A DNA stretch of 64,000 nt from Arthrobacter endolithicus (GTDB lineage Bacteria; Actinomycetota; Actinomycetes; Actinomycetales; Micrococcaceae), in assembly GCF_026627425.1 (NCBI RefSeq), contig NZ_JAPNLH010000012.1, positions 1 through 64,000 of the forward strand, given 5' to 3'. Of the stretch, positions 26,414-33,549 are shown one piece after another. The first letter of the stretch is position 1, and each line of letters opens with the position of its first letter. A program made the translations under genes and the position numbers. The notes beneath the pieces are model-generated. The model made no database searches and was not told the DNA's origin. It saw only the letters and a program-made list of their open reading frames with translations.

Positions 26414-27658
26414 CTAGCTGACCCGCCCGGCAGCCCGCATTTCCAGTATGTTATCCAGTGCCAGCGCTACGCGGTCCCCGGCCCCGGCATGGGCAAACTG
26501 CTCCTTCGCCTCGGTCAACAACTGGAGCGCCTCCGGGAACTGGCCCATGGCCTTGTGCGTCTTGCCCAACAGCAGTGCCACCTCCCCGGCTGTGTGCTTG
26601 GCCAGATTCTCCCGTTGCCGGTAAATGTCACTGAGAAGGTCAAGCGCGGGATCGAGCGCGCCGGTGAGGTACAGCCAGCGGGCGCGGATCAAGGCCACCT
26701 CGAGCTCGTCGGCAAGGTTTGCGCCCACCACGGACTGCGCAAGTTCCGCCCGTTCGATTGCCTCCAGAGTGGCCGGTTCCACGACGCCTGCAGATAACCG
26801 AACGGACGCCGTGGCCTTGTTGAAGCGGGCCCATAGCGCCAGATCGCTGGCCGGGGAGAGCAGCAGCGAAGCCCTGGCATGGTAGGCCAGGCCCTGGTCA
26901 ACGTCATTGCGCATGAAGGCTACGTTGCCGATCACCCAGCACACTTCCCCTGCCAGCTGCGGCAGCATGGAACCATCATCGAGGTCGGAGAGTGTTTGGC
27001 AATGCACCCACGCATCATCCAGCCTCCCGCTTTCAGCGAGTGCGGCGATCAGGGTCCGAATGGCAGCGATATAGGCGGTTGACTCCTGGGGAAGGGAAGC
27101 ACCGCGGGCTACGGCGACGGAGGCATGCTCCACGGCCTCCGGCAGCTTCCCCAGGCCAAGGCATGCCGAGGCCATCAGCTGCCGGGCGCGGACTTCCAGC
27201 CCCGGTGTCTCCTCGGAGAGGGGATGCTTCAGAATTGCGCTGGTGACCTCTTGACACTGCTCGAAGTCCGCATCCTTTAGCAGCGCGCTGGCGTGCAGAT
27301 GAGCCATGTTCCACCAGGACACCGTGTCCTTGTTCTCCTGCGCCATCGATGCAGCCTTGGCCGCATGCGTGGCCGCTCTGGCATAGTCGCGCATATCCCA
27401 AGATTGCCGGGCGTAGAGAACAGCCAGGAGGTACTCGGTTTCTTCCGCCGAAACGGGAGTGGTCCATTCCTGGACGGCATGCGGCGCCAATTGCAGCTGC
27501 TTGGCGAGCTGGACGATGACTTCCGCTGTCGGTTCACGCCGGGCATTTTCCAGTAACGACACGTAGCTCGCTGAGTAGAGGTCGCCCCCAAGCTCAGCCT
27601 GAGTGAGACTTCTGGACAATCGTTCAGCCCGAAGCCGGTCTCCGAAACTGTTTCCCAT
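26414..27658 (-). CDS. XRE-family regulator with TPR-like C-terminus, candidate peptide receptor
   Basis: 414 residues. Residues about 5-60 are an XRE helix-turn-helix (FGDRLRAERLSRSLTQAELG, then SYVSLLENARREPTAEVIVQLA). The rest is all-helical with repeated W/L/A patterns spaced about 34-40 residues, as in tetratricopeptide repeats. This HTH-plus-TPR layout is that of RRNPP-type regulators (Rgg, PlcR, PrgX), which bind small peptides; it is also found in regulators with no known ligand. AGGAGG sits 5 bp before the ATG. Divergent from the repeat-peptide gene over a 157-bp region with a perfect palindrome. No membrane segment, so any peptide ligand would have to be imported. Confidence 0.87.
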   Translation of the reverse strand: MGNSFGDRLRAERLSRSLTQAELGGDLYSASYVSLLENARREPTAEVIVQLAKQLQLAPHAVQEWTTPVSAEETEYLLAVLYARQSWDMRDYARAATHAAKAASMAQENKDTVSWWNMAHLHASALLKDADFEQCQEVTSAILKHPLSEETPGLEVRARQLMASACLGLGKLPEAVEHASVAVARGASLPQESTAYIAAIRTLIAALAESGRLDDAWVHCQTLSDLDDGSMLPQLAGEVCWVIGNVAFMRNDVDQGLAYHARASLLLSPASDLALWARFNKATASVRLSAGVVEPATLEAIERAELAQSVVGANLADELEVALIRARWLYLTGALDPALDLLSDIYRQRENLAKHTAGEVALLLGKTHKAMGQFPEALQLLTEAKEQFAHAGAGDRVALALDNILEMRAAGRVS

Positions 27659-27720
27659 TCGTTCCTCCTGATACCCGCCCCGCACTGTCCGCACTGTCCG
27701 CACTGCAGGTTGCCGCCGGC

Positions 27721-27740
27721 ACTGTAACTATTGTGACAGT
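27721..27740. promoter_or_regulatory. interrupted inverted repeat ACTGT-N10-ACAGT
   Basis: ACTGT at 27721-27725 and ACAGT at 27736-27740 flank a 10-nt spacer, upstream of the peptide promoter -35. A plausible second regulator site in the shared intergenic region. Confidence 0.45.
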
Positions 27741-27762
27741 TGGTTTACACTCAGTTTACAAT
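27733..27762 (+). promoter_or_regulatory. predicted promoter of the repeat-peptide gene
   Basis: GTGACA (27733-27738, 5/6 to TTGACA), an 18-bp spacer and TACAAT (27757-27762, 5/6 to TATAAT). Transcription would start near 27769, giving a leader of about 47 nt. The -10 overlaps the left arm of the 19-bp palindrome. The spacer holds two GTTTACA direct repeats 11 bp apart (27743, 27754). Confidence 0.6.
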
Positions 27763-27777
27763 TGTTGTCAACAATTG
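27759..27777. promoter_or_regulatory. perfect 19-bp palindrome, candidate operator
   Basis: CAATTGTTG-T-CAACAATTG. On the minus strand it contains a consensus -35 (TTGACA at 27770-27765), with TGTAAA 16 bp further as a possible -10 for the regulator gene. On the plus strand it covers the peptide -10 and start site. One site could therefore control both divergent genes. Confidence 0.7.
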
Positions 27778-27815
27778 GAAATCACTCCTTCTCCACCGAT
27801 CCAAAGGCTGAATTG

Positions 27816-28151
27816 ATGAAAAGGTTTGCGAAGTCCCTCACTATTGCTGCAGTCGTGGCAGTATCCGCGTGCGCCCTGCCGGCCACAGCCAACGCAGCGG
27901 CACTCCAGTCCGTACCGTCCGCATCGGCGGTCCAACCGGCGAAGTTTGTCGGGAACTGGCCGGATGCTGTTGCTCCGCTGAAGTTTGTCGGGAACTGGCC
28001 GGATGCTGTTGCTCCGCTGAAGTTTGTCGGGAACTGGCCGGATGCTGTTGCTCCGCTGAAGTTTGTCGGGAACTGGCCGGATGCTGTTGCTCCGGCGAAG
28101 TTTGTCGGGAACTGGCCGGATGCTGTTGCTCCGGCGGTCGCTGCCAGGTAG
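27816..28151 (+). CDS. exported precursor with five tandem 13-residue repeats
   Basis: 111 residues. An export signal is clear: basic MKRFAK, hydrophobic core LTIAAVVAVSACALPA, then ATANA-AAL with AxA-type cleavage. VSAC at 16-19 also fits a lipobox, so a lipoprotein is possible. Residues 43-107 are five consecutive units KFVGNWPDAVAP(L/A); L ends units 1-3 and A ends units 4-5; the tail is VAAR. Outside signal and repeats almost nothing is left (about residues 29-42), so the repeat is the product. AAAGG lies 8 bp before the ATG. The design resembles a multi-copy peptide pheromone precursor; an exported repeat protein with a structural or toxin role is the alternative. Confidence 0.85.
   Translation: MKRFAKSLTIAAVVAVSACALPATANAAALQSVPSASAVQPAKFVGNWPDAVAPLKFVGNWPDAVAPLKFVGNWPDAVAPLKFVGNWPDAVAPAKFVGNWPDAVAPAVAAR
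27942..28136 (+). repeat. five 39-bp tandem repeats inside the peptide gene
   Basis: Units begin at 27942, 27981, 28020, 28059 and 28098. All five are identical at every base for the first 12 codons; only the 13th codon varies (CTG in units 1-3, GCG in 4-5). Such identity, including silent positions, points to recent expansion or homogenisation. The number of units may vary between strains. Confidence 0.97.
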
Positions 28152-28204
28152 AGACGTCCCACTGGCGTAATATAGGCTGCGGCGTCACTTTGCCGCAATG
28201 AGCT

Positions 28205-28250
28205 GAGAGAGGGTCCGCTTCCGGAATTTCGGAGACGGGCCCTCTTTGCT
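28205..28250 (+). terminator. terminator of the repeat-peptide gene
   Basis: AGAGGGTCCG (28208-28217) pairs with CGGGCCCTCT (28236-28245), 10 bp with one G-T pair, followed by TTGCTTCT. It lies 55 bp after the stop, so the peptide gene is monocistronic. Confidence 0.8.
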
Positions 28251-28277
28251 TCTCTCGTCCAGCGGCCGCTTGTGGGC

Positions 28278-28309
28278 AACAAAAATGACGCCGATTTCTC
28301 GACGCCATT
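28278..28309 (-). terminator. terminator of tRNA-Pro
   Basis: On the minus strand AATGGCG pairs with CGTCATT (one G-T pair) around a 12-nt loop, followed by TTTTGTTG. It lies 15 bp beyond the tRNA 3' end. Confidence 0.65.
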
Positions 28310-28323
28310 TCGGACATTCATTG

Positions 28324-28400
28324 TGGTCGGGGTGACAGGATTTGAACCTGCGGCCTCGTCGTCCCGAACGACGCGCGCTACCAAGCTGCGCCACACCCCG
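28324..28400 (-). tRNA. tRNA-Pro (anticodon CGG)
   Basis: A 77-nt cloverleaf on the minus strand. The acceptor arms CGGGGTG / CACCCCG pair perfectly; the anticodon loop is TTCGGGA (anticodon CGG), the T arm has GGTTCAAATCC, and the discriminator A and CCA end are encoded (28324-28327). Confidence 0.96.
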
Positions 28401-28496
28401 ATCCGTTGTCCCGCCCCAAACATTTTCAAGGTTGGGAAAAGCAACCTCTCAAGAATAGCGGATTTGCGCCCGCATCGCGAAACGGCCCCGCGTCAG

Positions 28497-28569
28497 CCCC
28501 CAACTGGGTCGCACACACGGCACGTATGGGGTACGTATGAGTGCCCCAACTGCGACCTAGTTGGGCGGG
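28497..28569. repeat. nested long inverted repeat after the metallophosphoesterase gene
   Basis: CCCAACTGGGTCGCA (28499-28513) pairs with TGCGACCTAGTTGGG (28551-28565), 15 bp with one wobble, over a 37-nt loop that contains GGCAC/GTGCC. The right arm can instead fold on its own (CCCAACT 28545-28551 with AGTTGGG 28559-28565), so two exclusive structures exist. On the minus strand it begins 15 bp past the stop of the metallophosphoesterase, so termination is one role; a palindromic repeat family is another. Confidence 0.85.
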
Positions 28570-28583
28570 GAGGGGCGACGGCG

Positions 28584-29534
28584 TCAGGGACGGGCGGTGA
28601 GCGTCAGCAGGACGGCTTCTGGTCGGCAGGCGAAGCGGAAGGGCGCGGCGGGGGAGGTGCCGATGCCACCGGAGACGTTGACGGGTGAGGTGCGCCCGCG
28701 GTGCACCCAATCGTTGAGGCCCTTCGCCCGCCAGGACGGAAGATCGCAGTTGGTGACCAGGGCGCCATAGCCGGGGATGCACACCTGGCCGCCATGCGTG
28801 TGTCCGGCCAGGATCAGGTCTGCTCCATCAGCGGTGAATCTGTCCAGCACGCGCTGATAGGGGGCGTGCGCCACTGCGATCTTCACGTGAGGGGAAGTGT
28901 CCTGTCCCACCGCGCCCGCGGGCCAGCCGGCGTAGCGTTCCCGATTCAGGTGCGGATCATCTACTCCGGTGAAATCGAGCCGTAGCCCCCGCAGCCCGAT
29001 GGACTGATTACGGTTGGTCAGGTTGGTCCAGCCGCCTTTCCCAAAACCGGCGTGCAGCGCGGCCGTGTCCAGCCTCGCGGGTTGTCGCACCGCGCGTGCG
29101 CGGTCAGGGAGTCTGGATGGGCCGGTTAGGTAGCGCAACGGATTCTTCAGCATCGGGGCGAAATAGTCGTTGGATCCCGGGACGAAGACGCCGGGGAAGT
29201 CCATCAGCGGGCCCAGCGCCTGAAGCAGTGGCGCAATGGCGCCTACGTGGCTGAGATTATCCCCAGTATTGACCACCAGGTCCGGGCGCAACTGCGCCAG
29301 GGAGCGCAGCCAGCGCATTTTTTTACCCTGTCCCGGGGCAAGGTGAATATCCGAAAGGTGCAGCACCGTCAGGGTCCCGGCACCAGCGGGTAGGCACGGC
29401 ACCGTTTCCCGGCGCAGTTTAAACCAGTTCCGCTCCACGAAGACGCCGTAAGAGACGCAGCCGGCGGCCGCGGCGGCGCTGGCCGCCATACCCGTCAACC
29501 AAGGGTTGGGCCGACGGGTCGATGAGGACACCAT
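28584..29534 (-). CDS. membrane-anchored metallophosphoesterase
   Basis: 316 residues. An N-terminal hydrophobic segment (about 15-30) anchors a calcineurin-like phosphoesterase. Metal-binding blocks are visible: LHLSDIHLAPG, NTGDNLS, PGSNDYF (GNHD equivalent with Ser), and LAGHTHGGQ. The ATG is 4 bp past the PBP stop, so the gene is translated from the same transcript. A role in cell-wall or phospholipid metabolism is inferred from that context; related actinobacterial genes nearly always sit behind ponA. Confidence 0.88.
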   Translation of the reverse strand: MVSSSTRRPNPWLTGMAASAAAAAGCVSYGVFVERNWFKLRRETVPCLPAGAGTLTVLHLSDIHLAPGQGKKMRWLRSLAQLRPDLVVNTGDNLSHVGAIAPLLQALGPLMDFPGVFVPGSNDYFAPMLKNPLRYLTGPSRLPDRARAVRQPARLDTAALHAGFGKGGWTNLTNRNQSIGLRGLRLDFTGVDDPHLNRERYAGWPAGAVGQDTSPHVKIAVAHAPYQRVLDRFTADGADLILAGHTHGGQVCIPGYGALVTNCDLPSWRAKGLNDWVHRGRTSPVNVSGGIGTSPAAPFRFACRPEAVLLTLTARP

Positions 29535-29538
29535 AGGC

Positions 29539-31839
29539 CTAAGGTGTCGCAGCCGCGGTGGCGGGTGCAGACGCAGGGGGCGCAGGAGGTGCGGACGCCG
29601 GGGACGCAGCGGGTGCCGGCGGAGCGGGTGCCGACGGAGCTGGTGCCGACGCAGGGGCTGCCGGGTTGGTGGCAGGACTGCTGGGAGCCGGAGTTTGCTG
29701 TCGCGGCGCCGTCGGAGCACCCAGCATGCTTGGCGGGGGTGCGGTGAAGCTTCCACCCGGATAGAACGTCACGGCTTGCTTCATGTATTTTTGCCACTGC
29801 GGACCGGCGATGTAAGCACCATCGACCTGGGGGTAGAACTTGCCCTTGTAGGTGTAGTCCAAGGCGTAGCGGGTAGCGCCTTCCTTCCAGTAACCCCACC
29901 AGGACGCCGTAGCCAGCTTGGGTGTGTAGCCAATGAACCAGGTCTGCTCCGAGCCGTCGGTGGTACCCGTCTTGGCTCCAACCGGTGTTCCGGGGATGCC
30001 CAGACCGTAGCCCGATCCCTCCTTGACGACGTTCTGCAGGGCATAGTTGACACCGGCCGCAACCTCGGGCTTGATGGTCTGCTTGCAGTCCGATCCAGGA
30101 ACAGGGTAGGTCTTGTTCTGGTAGTCCGTGATGGACACGATGCCGGTCGGGTTGCAGAAGATCCCGCCGCTGGCGAAGGTCGCGAAGCCATTGGCCATGG
30201 TCAACGGGGAAACGTTCTTGCCACCGCCGATCAGGCTCGAGATCTGGCTGGTCCAATCCAGCGGCGTGCCGTCCGTAGCGTCATGCAGGCCCATGGTCTG
30301 GCCGACATTGTTCAGACCGCACAAGTCCAGTTTGGCGGCTGAAGCAAAGGTTGCGGTGTTAATGGACCGGGTGATGCCCTTCAGCACCGTCATCTGCTGG
30401 TAGTCGCCCGGTTCATCGTTGGGAAGCAAAAAGCTGCCCGGTTCAGCGGGATCGTACGCGCCGAAATAGTGCTTGTCCGGCATGCACGTCGCCTTCCAAG
30501 GGAAGTTGCCGGGGTAAAGCCGCTTACTCGCATCAACCACCTCGTTCATGGAATGGCCTTCATTGAGCCATTCCGTAAACGTGACCACCTTCATGGTTGA
30601 GCCGGGCTGGAAGCCGGCGCCACCGCCGTCGCCCTGATCCACGTTGAAGTTTAGGTTGGTATTGCCCAGGGCGTCGACATTGGAGTAGACGGTATTCTGA
30701 GCCATCGCCAGGATCTTGCCGGTGCCGGGCTCCACCGTGACCAGTGAGGTCCCCTTTTGACTAGGGTCATCCGCAGGCTGGGTGTCGTTGACCTGATTCT
30801 GCGCGGCGGTCTGCAGCCGCGGGTCCAGCGTGGTCTTGATGGTCAGACCGCCGCGGTCCAGGAACTTCTGCCGGTCCTCCGGCGTGCTCCCGTAGGCATT
30901 GCTGTTAAGGATGACCTGGCGGACGTAAGCGCAGAAGTATGGTGCGGAGGCAGCCGAGGTGCAGCCCTGCTTGCTGGGTTGCACGTTCAGCGTCACGGGC
31001 GTGGCAACGGCAGCGTCATGATCGGCCTTCGTGATTTTCCCGGACTGCAGCAGCTTGTCCAGCACCATGTTCCGCCGGCCCAGGGCGTTGGCCGGATCGT
31101 GGATGGGATCGTAATGTTCGGGCCAGTTGACGACGCCGGCCAGCAGTGCCGCCTGAGGCAGCGTCAGGTCCTTGGCGGAGACGCCGAAATACAGGTTCGC
31201 GGCGGCCTCAATGCCGTAGGCACCATTGGCGAAGTAGACGATATTGAGGTAACCGCGGAGTATTTCGTCCTTGGAGTACTTCTTCTCCAGCGCAATGGCC
31301 AGCTTCATCTCCCGGACCTTGTCGCCCACGGTCTTCTGGTCACCGAATTTTATCGCAGCCGTGTTTCCCTTGGCTTCCTGAGCCTGGATGATCACGTTAT
31401 TAACGTATTGCTGGGTCAGCGTCGATGCGCCCTGCCGGCCGCCTTGGGCGGTGGCAACCAGCGCCCGCAGGATGCCGGTGCTGTCAATGCCGCCGTGCTC
31501 ATAAAAGCGGGAATCCTCGATCGCGACAATGCCCTCCTTGATGAAGGGTGACATGGCGTCCAATCCCACCTGTTGGCGGTTCTGGTCGTAGAACGTGGCG
31601 AGCACGGAGCCATCATTGGCCAGCACCTTGGTGGACTGTGCCGGCGCGTCGATTTTCAGCTCGCCAGGCAGGTTATCGAAGAAACTGATGGAGTTACTCG
31701 CCGTGGTGCCCGTAACCGCCACGGCCGGGACCATCAGCCCCGCGACCAAGACGCCGCAGATGCCGCTGACAGCAAGGAACCCCAGGATCTTTCCCAGGGT
31801 AGTCGCCGTGTCGAAAATGGGGTTCTTCAGTGCTGCCAT
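29539..31839 (-). CDS. bifunctional penicillin-binding protein, class A (PBP1)
   Basis: Peptidoglycan glycosyltransferase plus transpeptidase, 766 residues. One transmembrane helix (about 20-42). The GT51 domain has VAIEDSRFYEHGG (catalytic Glu108) and GASTLTQQ. The transpeptidase has SxxK STMK (414-417), SxN SIN (492-494) and KTG (623-625). The last 70 residues are Pro/Ala/Ser-rich low complexity. The start lies only 36 bp from the divergent DUF4177 gene. Confidence 0.95.
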   Translation of the reverse strand: MAALKNPIFDTATTLGKILGFLAVSGICGVLVAGLMVPAVAVTGTTASNSISFFDNLPGELKIDAPAQSTKVLANDGSVLATFYDQNRQQVGLDAMSPFIKEGIVAIEDSRFYEHGGIDSTGILRALVATAQGGRQGASTLTQQYVNNVIIQAQEAKGNTAAIKFGDQKTVGDKVREMKLAIALEKKYSKDEILRGYLNIVYFANGAYGIEAAANLYFGVSAKDLTLPQAALLAGVVNWPEHYDPIHDPANALGRRNMVLDKLLQSGKITKADHDAAVATPVTLNVQPSKQGCTSAASAPYFCAYVRQVILNSNAYGSTPEDRQKFLDRGGLTIKTTLDPRLQTAAQNQVNDTQPADDPSQKGTSLVTVEPGTGKILAMAQNTVYSNVDALGNTNLNFNVDQGDGGGAGFQPGSTMKVVTFTEWLNEGHSMNEVVDASKRLYPGNFPWKATCMPDKHYFGAYDPAEPGSFLLPNDEPGDYQQMTVLKGITRSINTATFASAAKLDLCGLNNVGQTMGLHDATDGTPLDWTSQISSLIGGGKNVSPLTMANGFATFASGGIFCNPTGIVSITDYQNKTYPVPGSDCKQTIKPEVAAGVNYALQNVVKEGSGYGLGIPGTPVGAKTGTTDGSEQTWFIGYTPKLATASWWGYWKEGATRYALDYTYKGKFYPQVDGAYIAGPQWQKYMKQAVTFYPGGSFTAPPPSMLGAPTAPRQQTPAPSSPATNPAAPASAPAPSAPAPPAPAASPASAPPAPPASAPATAAATP

Positions 31840-31848
31840 TTTCCCAGT

Positions 31849-31858
31849 TTACCGGTAA
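31849..31858. promoter_or_regulatory. TTACCGGTAA palindrome in a 36-bp divergent gap
   Basis: A perfect 10-bp palindrome lies midway between the PBP1 and DUF4177 start codons. TAAACT read leftward and TACGCT read rightward lie 6-7 bp before the respective ATGs, so both transcripts may be leaderless or nearly so. Confidence 0.45.
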
Positions 31859-31875
31859 GGGCTACGCTTTAGCTC

Positions 31876-32031
31876 ATGACCAAATGGGAGTACGCCACGA
31901 TTCCGCTCATCATCCACGCCACGAAGCAGATCCTGGACCAGTGGGGCGAGGACGGCTGGGAGCTTGTCCAGGTCATTACCGGACCAGACGGCAATGGTCT
32001 GGTTGCCTACCTGAAGAGGGAGAAGCCGTAG
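31876..32031 (+). CDS. DUF4177-like small protein
   Basis: 51 residues: MTKWEYATIPL, then QWGEDGWELVQVI and VAYLKREKP. The WEY...DGWELV pattern is that of the DUF4177 family. No ribosome site is visible; a -10-like TACGCT just upstream suggests a leaderless message. It is followed 2 bp later by the RidA gene, so the two are likely one operon. Confidence 0.8.
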   Translation: MTKWEYATIPLIIHATKQILDQWGEDGWELVQVITGPDGNGLVAYLKREKP

Positions 32032-32033
32032 CC

Positions 32034-32567
32034 GTGACAGTTTCGGAAAATGACAGCGCGGGGAACCAAAACATCCGCCAGCACACCGAAGGCGCTCCGG
32101 CATCGTCCGCCGTTGAGGCCCGTCTGCAGGAGCTGGGACTGACCCTGCCCGCCGTAGCCGCGCCGGTTGCCGCCTACGTCCCAGCCGTTGTGTCCGGCGA
32201 CCACGTTTACACGTCCGGGCAGTTGCCGTTTATTGACGGCAAACTCACAGTTACGGGCAAGGTCGGAACCGCGGGCGTGTCGGCCGAGGATGCGAAGGGG
32301 CTGGCCGCCGTTTGTGCCGTTAATGCCCTCGCCGCCGTCAAGAGCGCCATCGGTGACCTGGACCGTATTACCAGGATTGTGAAGGTGGTCGGTTTTGTCT
32401 CCTCCGACCCGTCCTTCACCGGCCAGCCGGGCGTTGTTAATGGCGCCTCCGAGCTGCTGGGCCAGGTGTTCGGCGATGCCGGCATACACGCCCGCTCCGC
32501 CGTGGGAGTGGCAGTGCTGCCGCTGGATTCGCCCGTCGAGGTTGAGTTGATTGCTCAGTTCCAGTAA
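32034..32567 (+). CDS. RidA family protein
   Basis: 177 residues. Enamine/imine deaminase family that hydrolyses reactive 2-aminoacrylate-type intermediates. The core shows VSGDHVYTSGQLPF, VGTAGVSAEDA, and ARSAVGVAVLPLDSPVEVELIAQF with the conserved Arg. The N-terminus is about 40 residues longer than classic RidA. Start GTG with AGGGAG about 11 bp upstream. Confidence 0.87.
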   Translation: MTVSENDSAGNQNIRQHTEGAPASSAVEARLQELGLTLPAVAAPVAAYVPAVVSGDHVYTSGQLPFIDGKLTVTGKVGTAGVSAEDAKGLAAVCAVNALAAVKSAIGDLDRITRIVKVVGFVSSDPSFTGQPGVVNGASELLGQVFGDAGIHARSAVGVAVLPLDSPVEVELIAQFQ

Positions 32568-33474
32568 GCCTTCGGGGATCCGGACGTTCCGGCTGCTCCC
32601 CGATCAGTTGGACGCGGCGCGGACCTGGGTGGAGTTCGGCGGGCGGACCCCCAGTAAGCCGCGGTACGCCTCGTCGGTAGTTCTGCTCAAGGACAGCCCC
32701 GCTGGTCCGCAGACCTATCTCGGTTACCGCCGCGGCGTCTCACCGCTTGGCATCGTCTCCTTCCCGGGCGGCAGCGTTGAGGCGCACGACGACGACGGCG
32801 TGGATTGGGTCGGCCCCTCTCCGGCCGCGTGGGCCAAAAGTATGGGGATGAGCGACGAGCTGCTGGCGCGCCGGCACGTGGTGGCCGCTATCCGCGAGAC
32901 CTTTGAGGAAACCGGGATTCTGCTCGCCGGCGACAACGCGTCCTCGCTGATCGAGGCAAACCAGGGCCCCGAGTGGATGGCTGCCAGGGAAGCGATTGCC
33001 AACCAGGACAAGACATTCGGGGAAATGCTGGCCAAGCGCGGCCTGGCGCTGCGGACCGACCTGCTCAGGCCGCTGGTCAACTGGCTCAGTCCGGACTTCG
33101 CCCACCGCAGGTTCAATACCCGCTATTTCGCGGCGGCCGCACCCGTGAACCAGACGCCATCACAGCTGGACAGCAAGAGAGTGTGGGGCCGCTGGGCCTG
33201 TGCCGAGGAGCTGGTCGCGGGACGCGACGGCGTCGCCCTGGGCGAGGAGATCGGTCAGCCGAACACGGTGGGGCTCACCCTCTCGGAGCTGACCGTGCCC
33301 GGCTGTGAAATCATCCTGGAAAAGCTGGCCGCCTCGCGCGGCTGCATCGCGTATCTGAACCACAAGCGGGCCACGGTGGTGTACCAGCCGCGGCTGGTGG
33401 AGGAGGACGGCGAGTTCTGGCTCGAGGTGGCCTTGGCCCCGGTCTCCGAGGGGGCCGTCAGCCGCGAACGCTGA
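32551..33474 (+). CDS. NUDIX hydrolase
   Basis: 307 residues. The Nudix box is split by an insertion: GGSVE at about 73-77, then RETFEETGILL at about 114-124, as in the NUDT19-like/CoA-diphosphatase-type group. The only workable start is TTG 32551, inside the ridA 3' end (17-bp overlap), with GAGG 9 bp upstream. The overlap indicates coupling with ridA. Confidence 0.78.
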   Translation: MLSSSKPSGIRTFRLLPDQLDAARTWVEFGGRTPSKPRYASSVVLLKDSPAGPQTYLGYRRGVSPLGIVSFPGGSVEAHDDDGVDWVGPSPAAWAKSMGMSDELLARRHVVAAIRETFEETGILLAGDNASSLIEANQGPEWMAAREAIANQDKTFGEMLAKRGLALRTDLLRPLVNWLSPDFAHRRFNTRYFAAAAPVNQTPSQLDSKRVWGRWACAEELVAGRDGVALGEEIGQPNTVGLTLSELTVPGCEIILEKLAASRGCIAYLNHKRATVVYQPRLVEEDGEFWLEVALAPVSEGAVSRER

Positions 33475-33479
33475 CCCGG

Positions 33480-33504
33480 ACCGGTTCCAACGGCTCCCGG
33501 TTTT
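33480..33504 (+). terminator. weak terminator after the NUDIX gene
   Basis: ACCGG pairs with CCGGT around a 12-nt loop, followed by TTTT. Only 5 bp of stem. Confidence 0.35.
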
Positions 33505-33549
33505 ACGACCAAAGCGCGCTGCTGCGCCCGTCACTGCGGAGTCTTTTGT

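Noticed and set aside
27942-28136. CRISPR array interpretation of the 39-bp repeats
   Set aside because: The units are contiguous without spacers and are in frame within an exported protein.
27841-28317. Antisense repeat ORF across the peptide gene (EQQHPASSRQTS units)
   Set aside because: It is the complement of the 39-bp repeats; it has no export signal, start context or promoter, whereas the plus-strand frame has all three.
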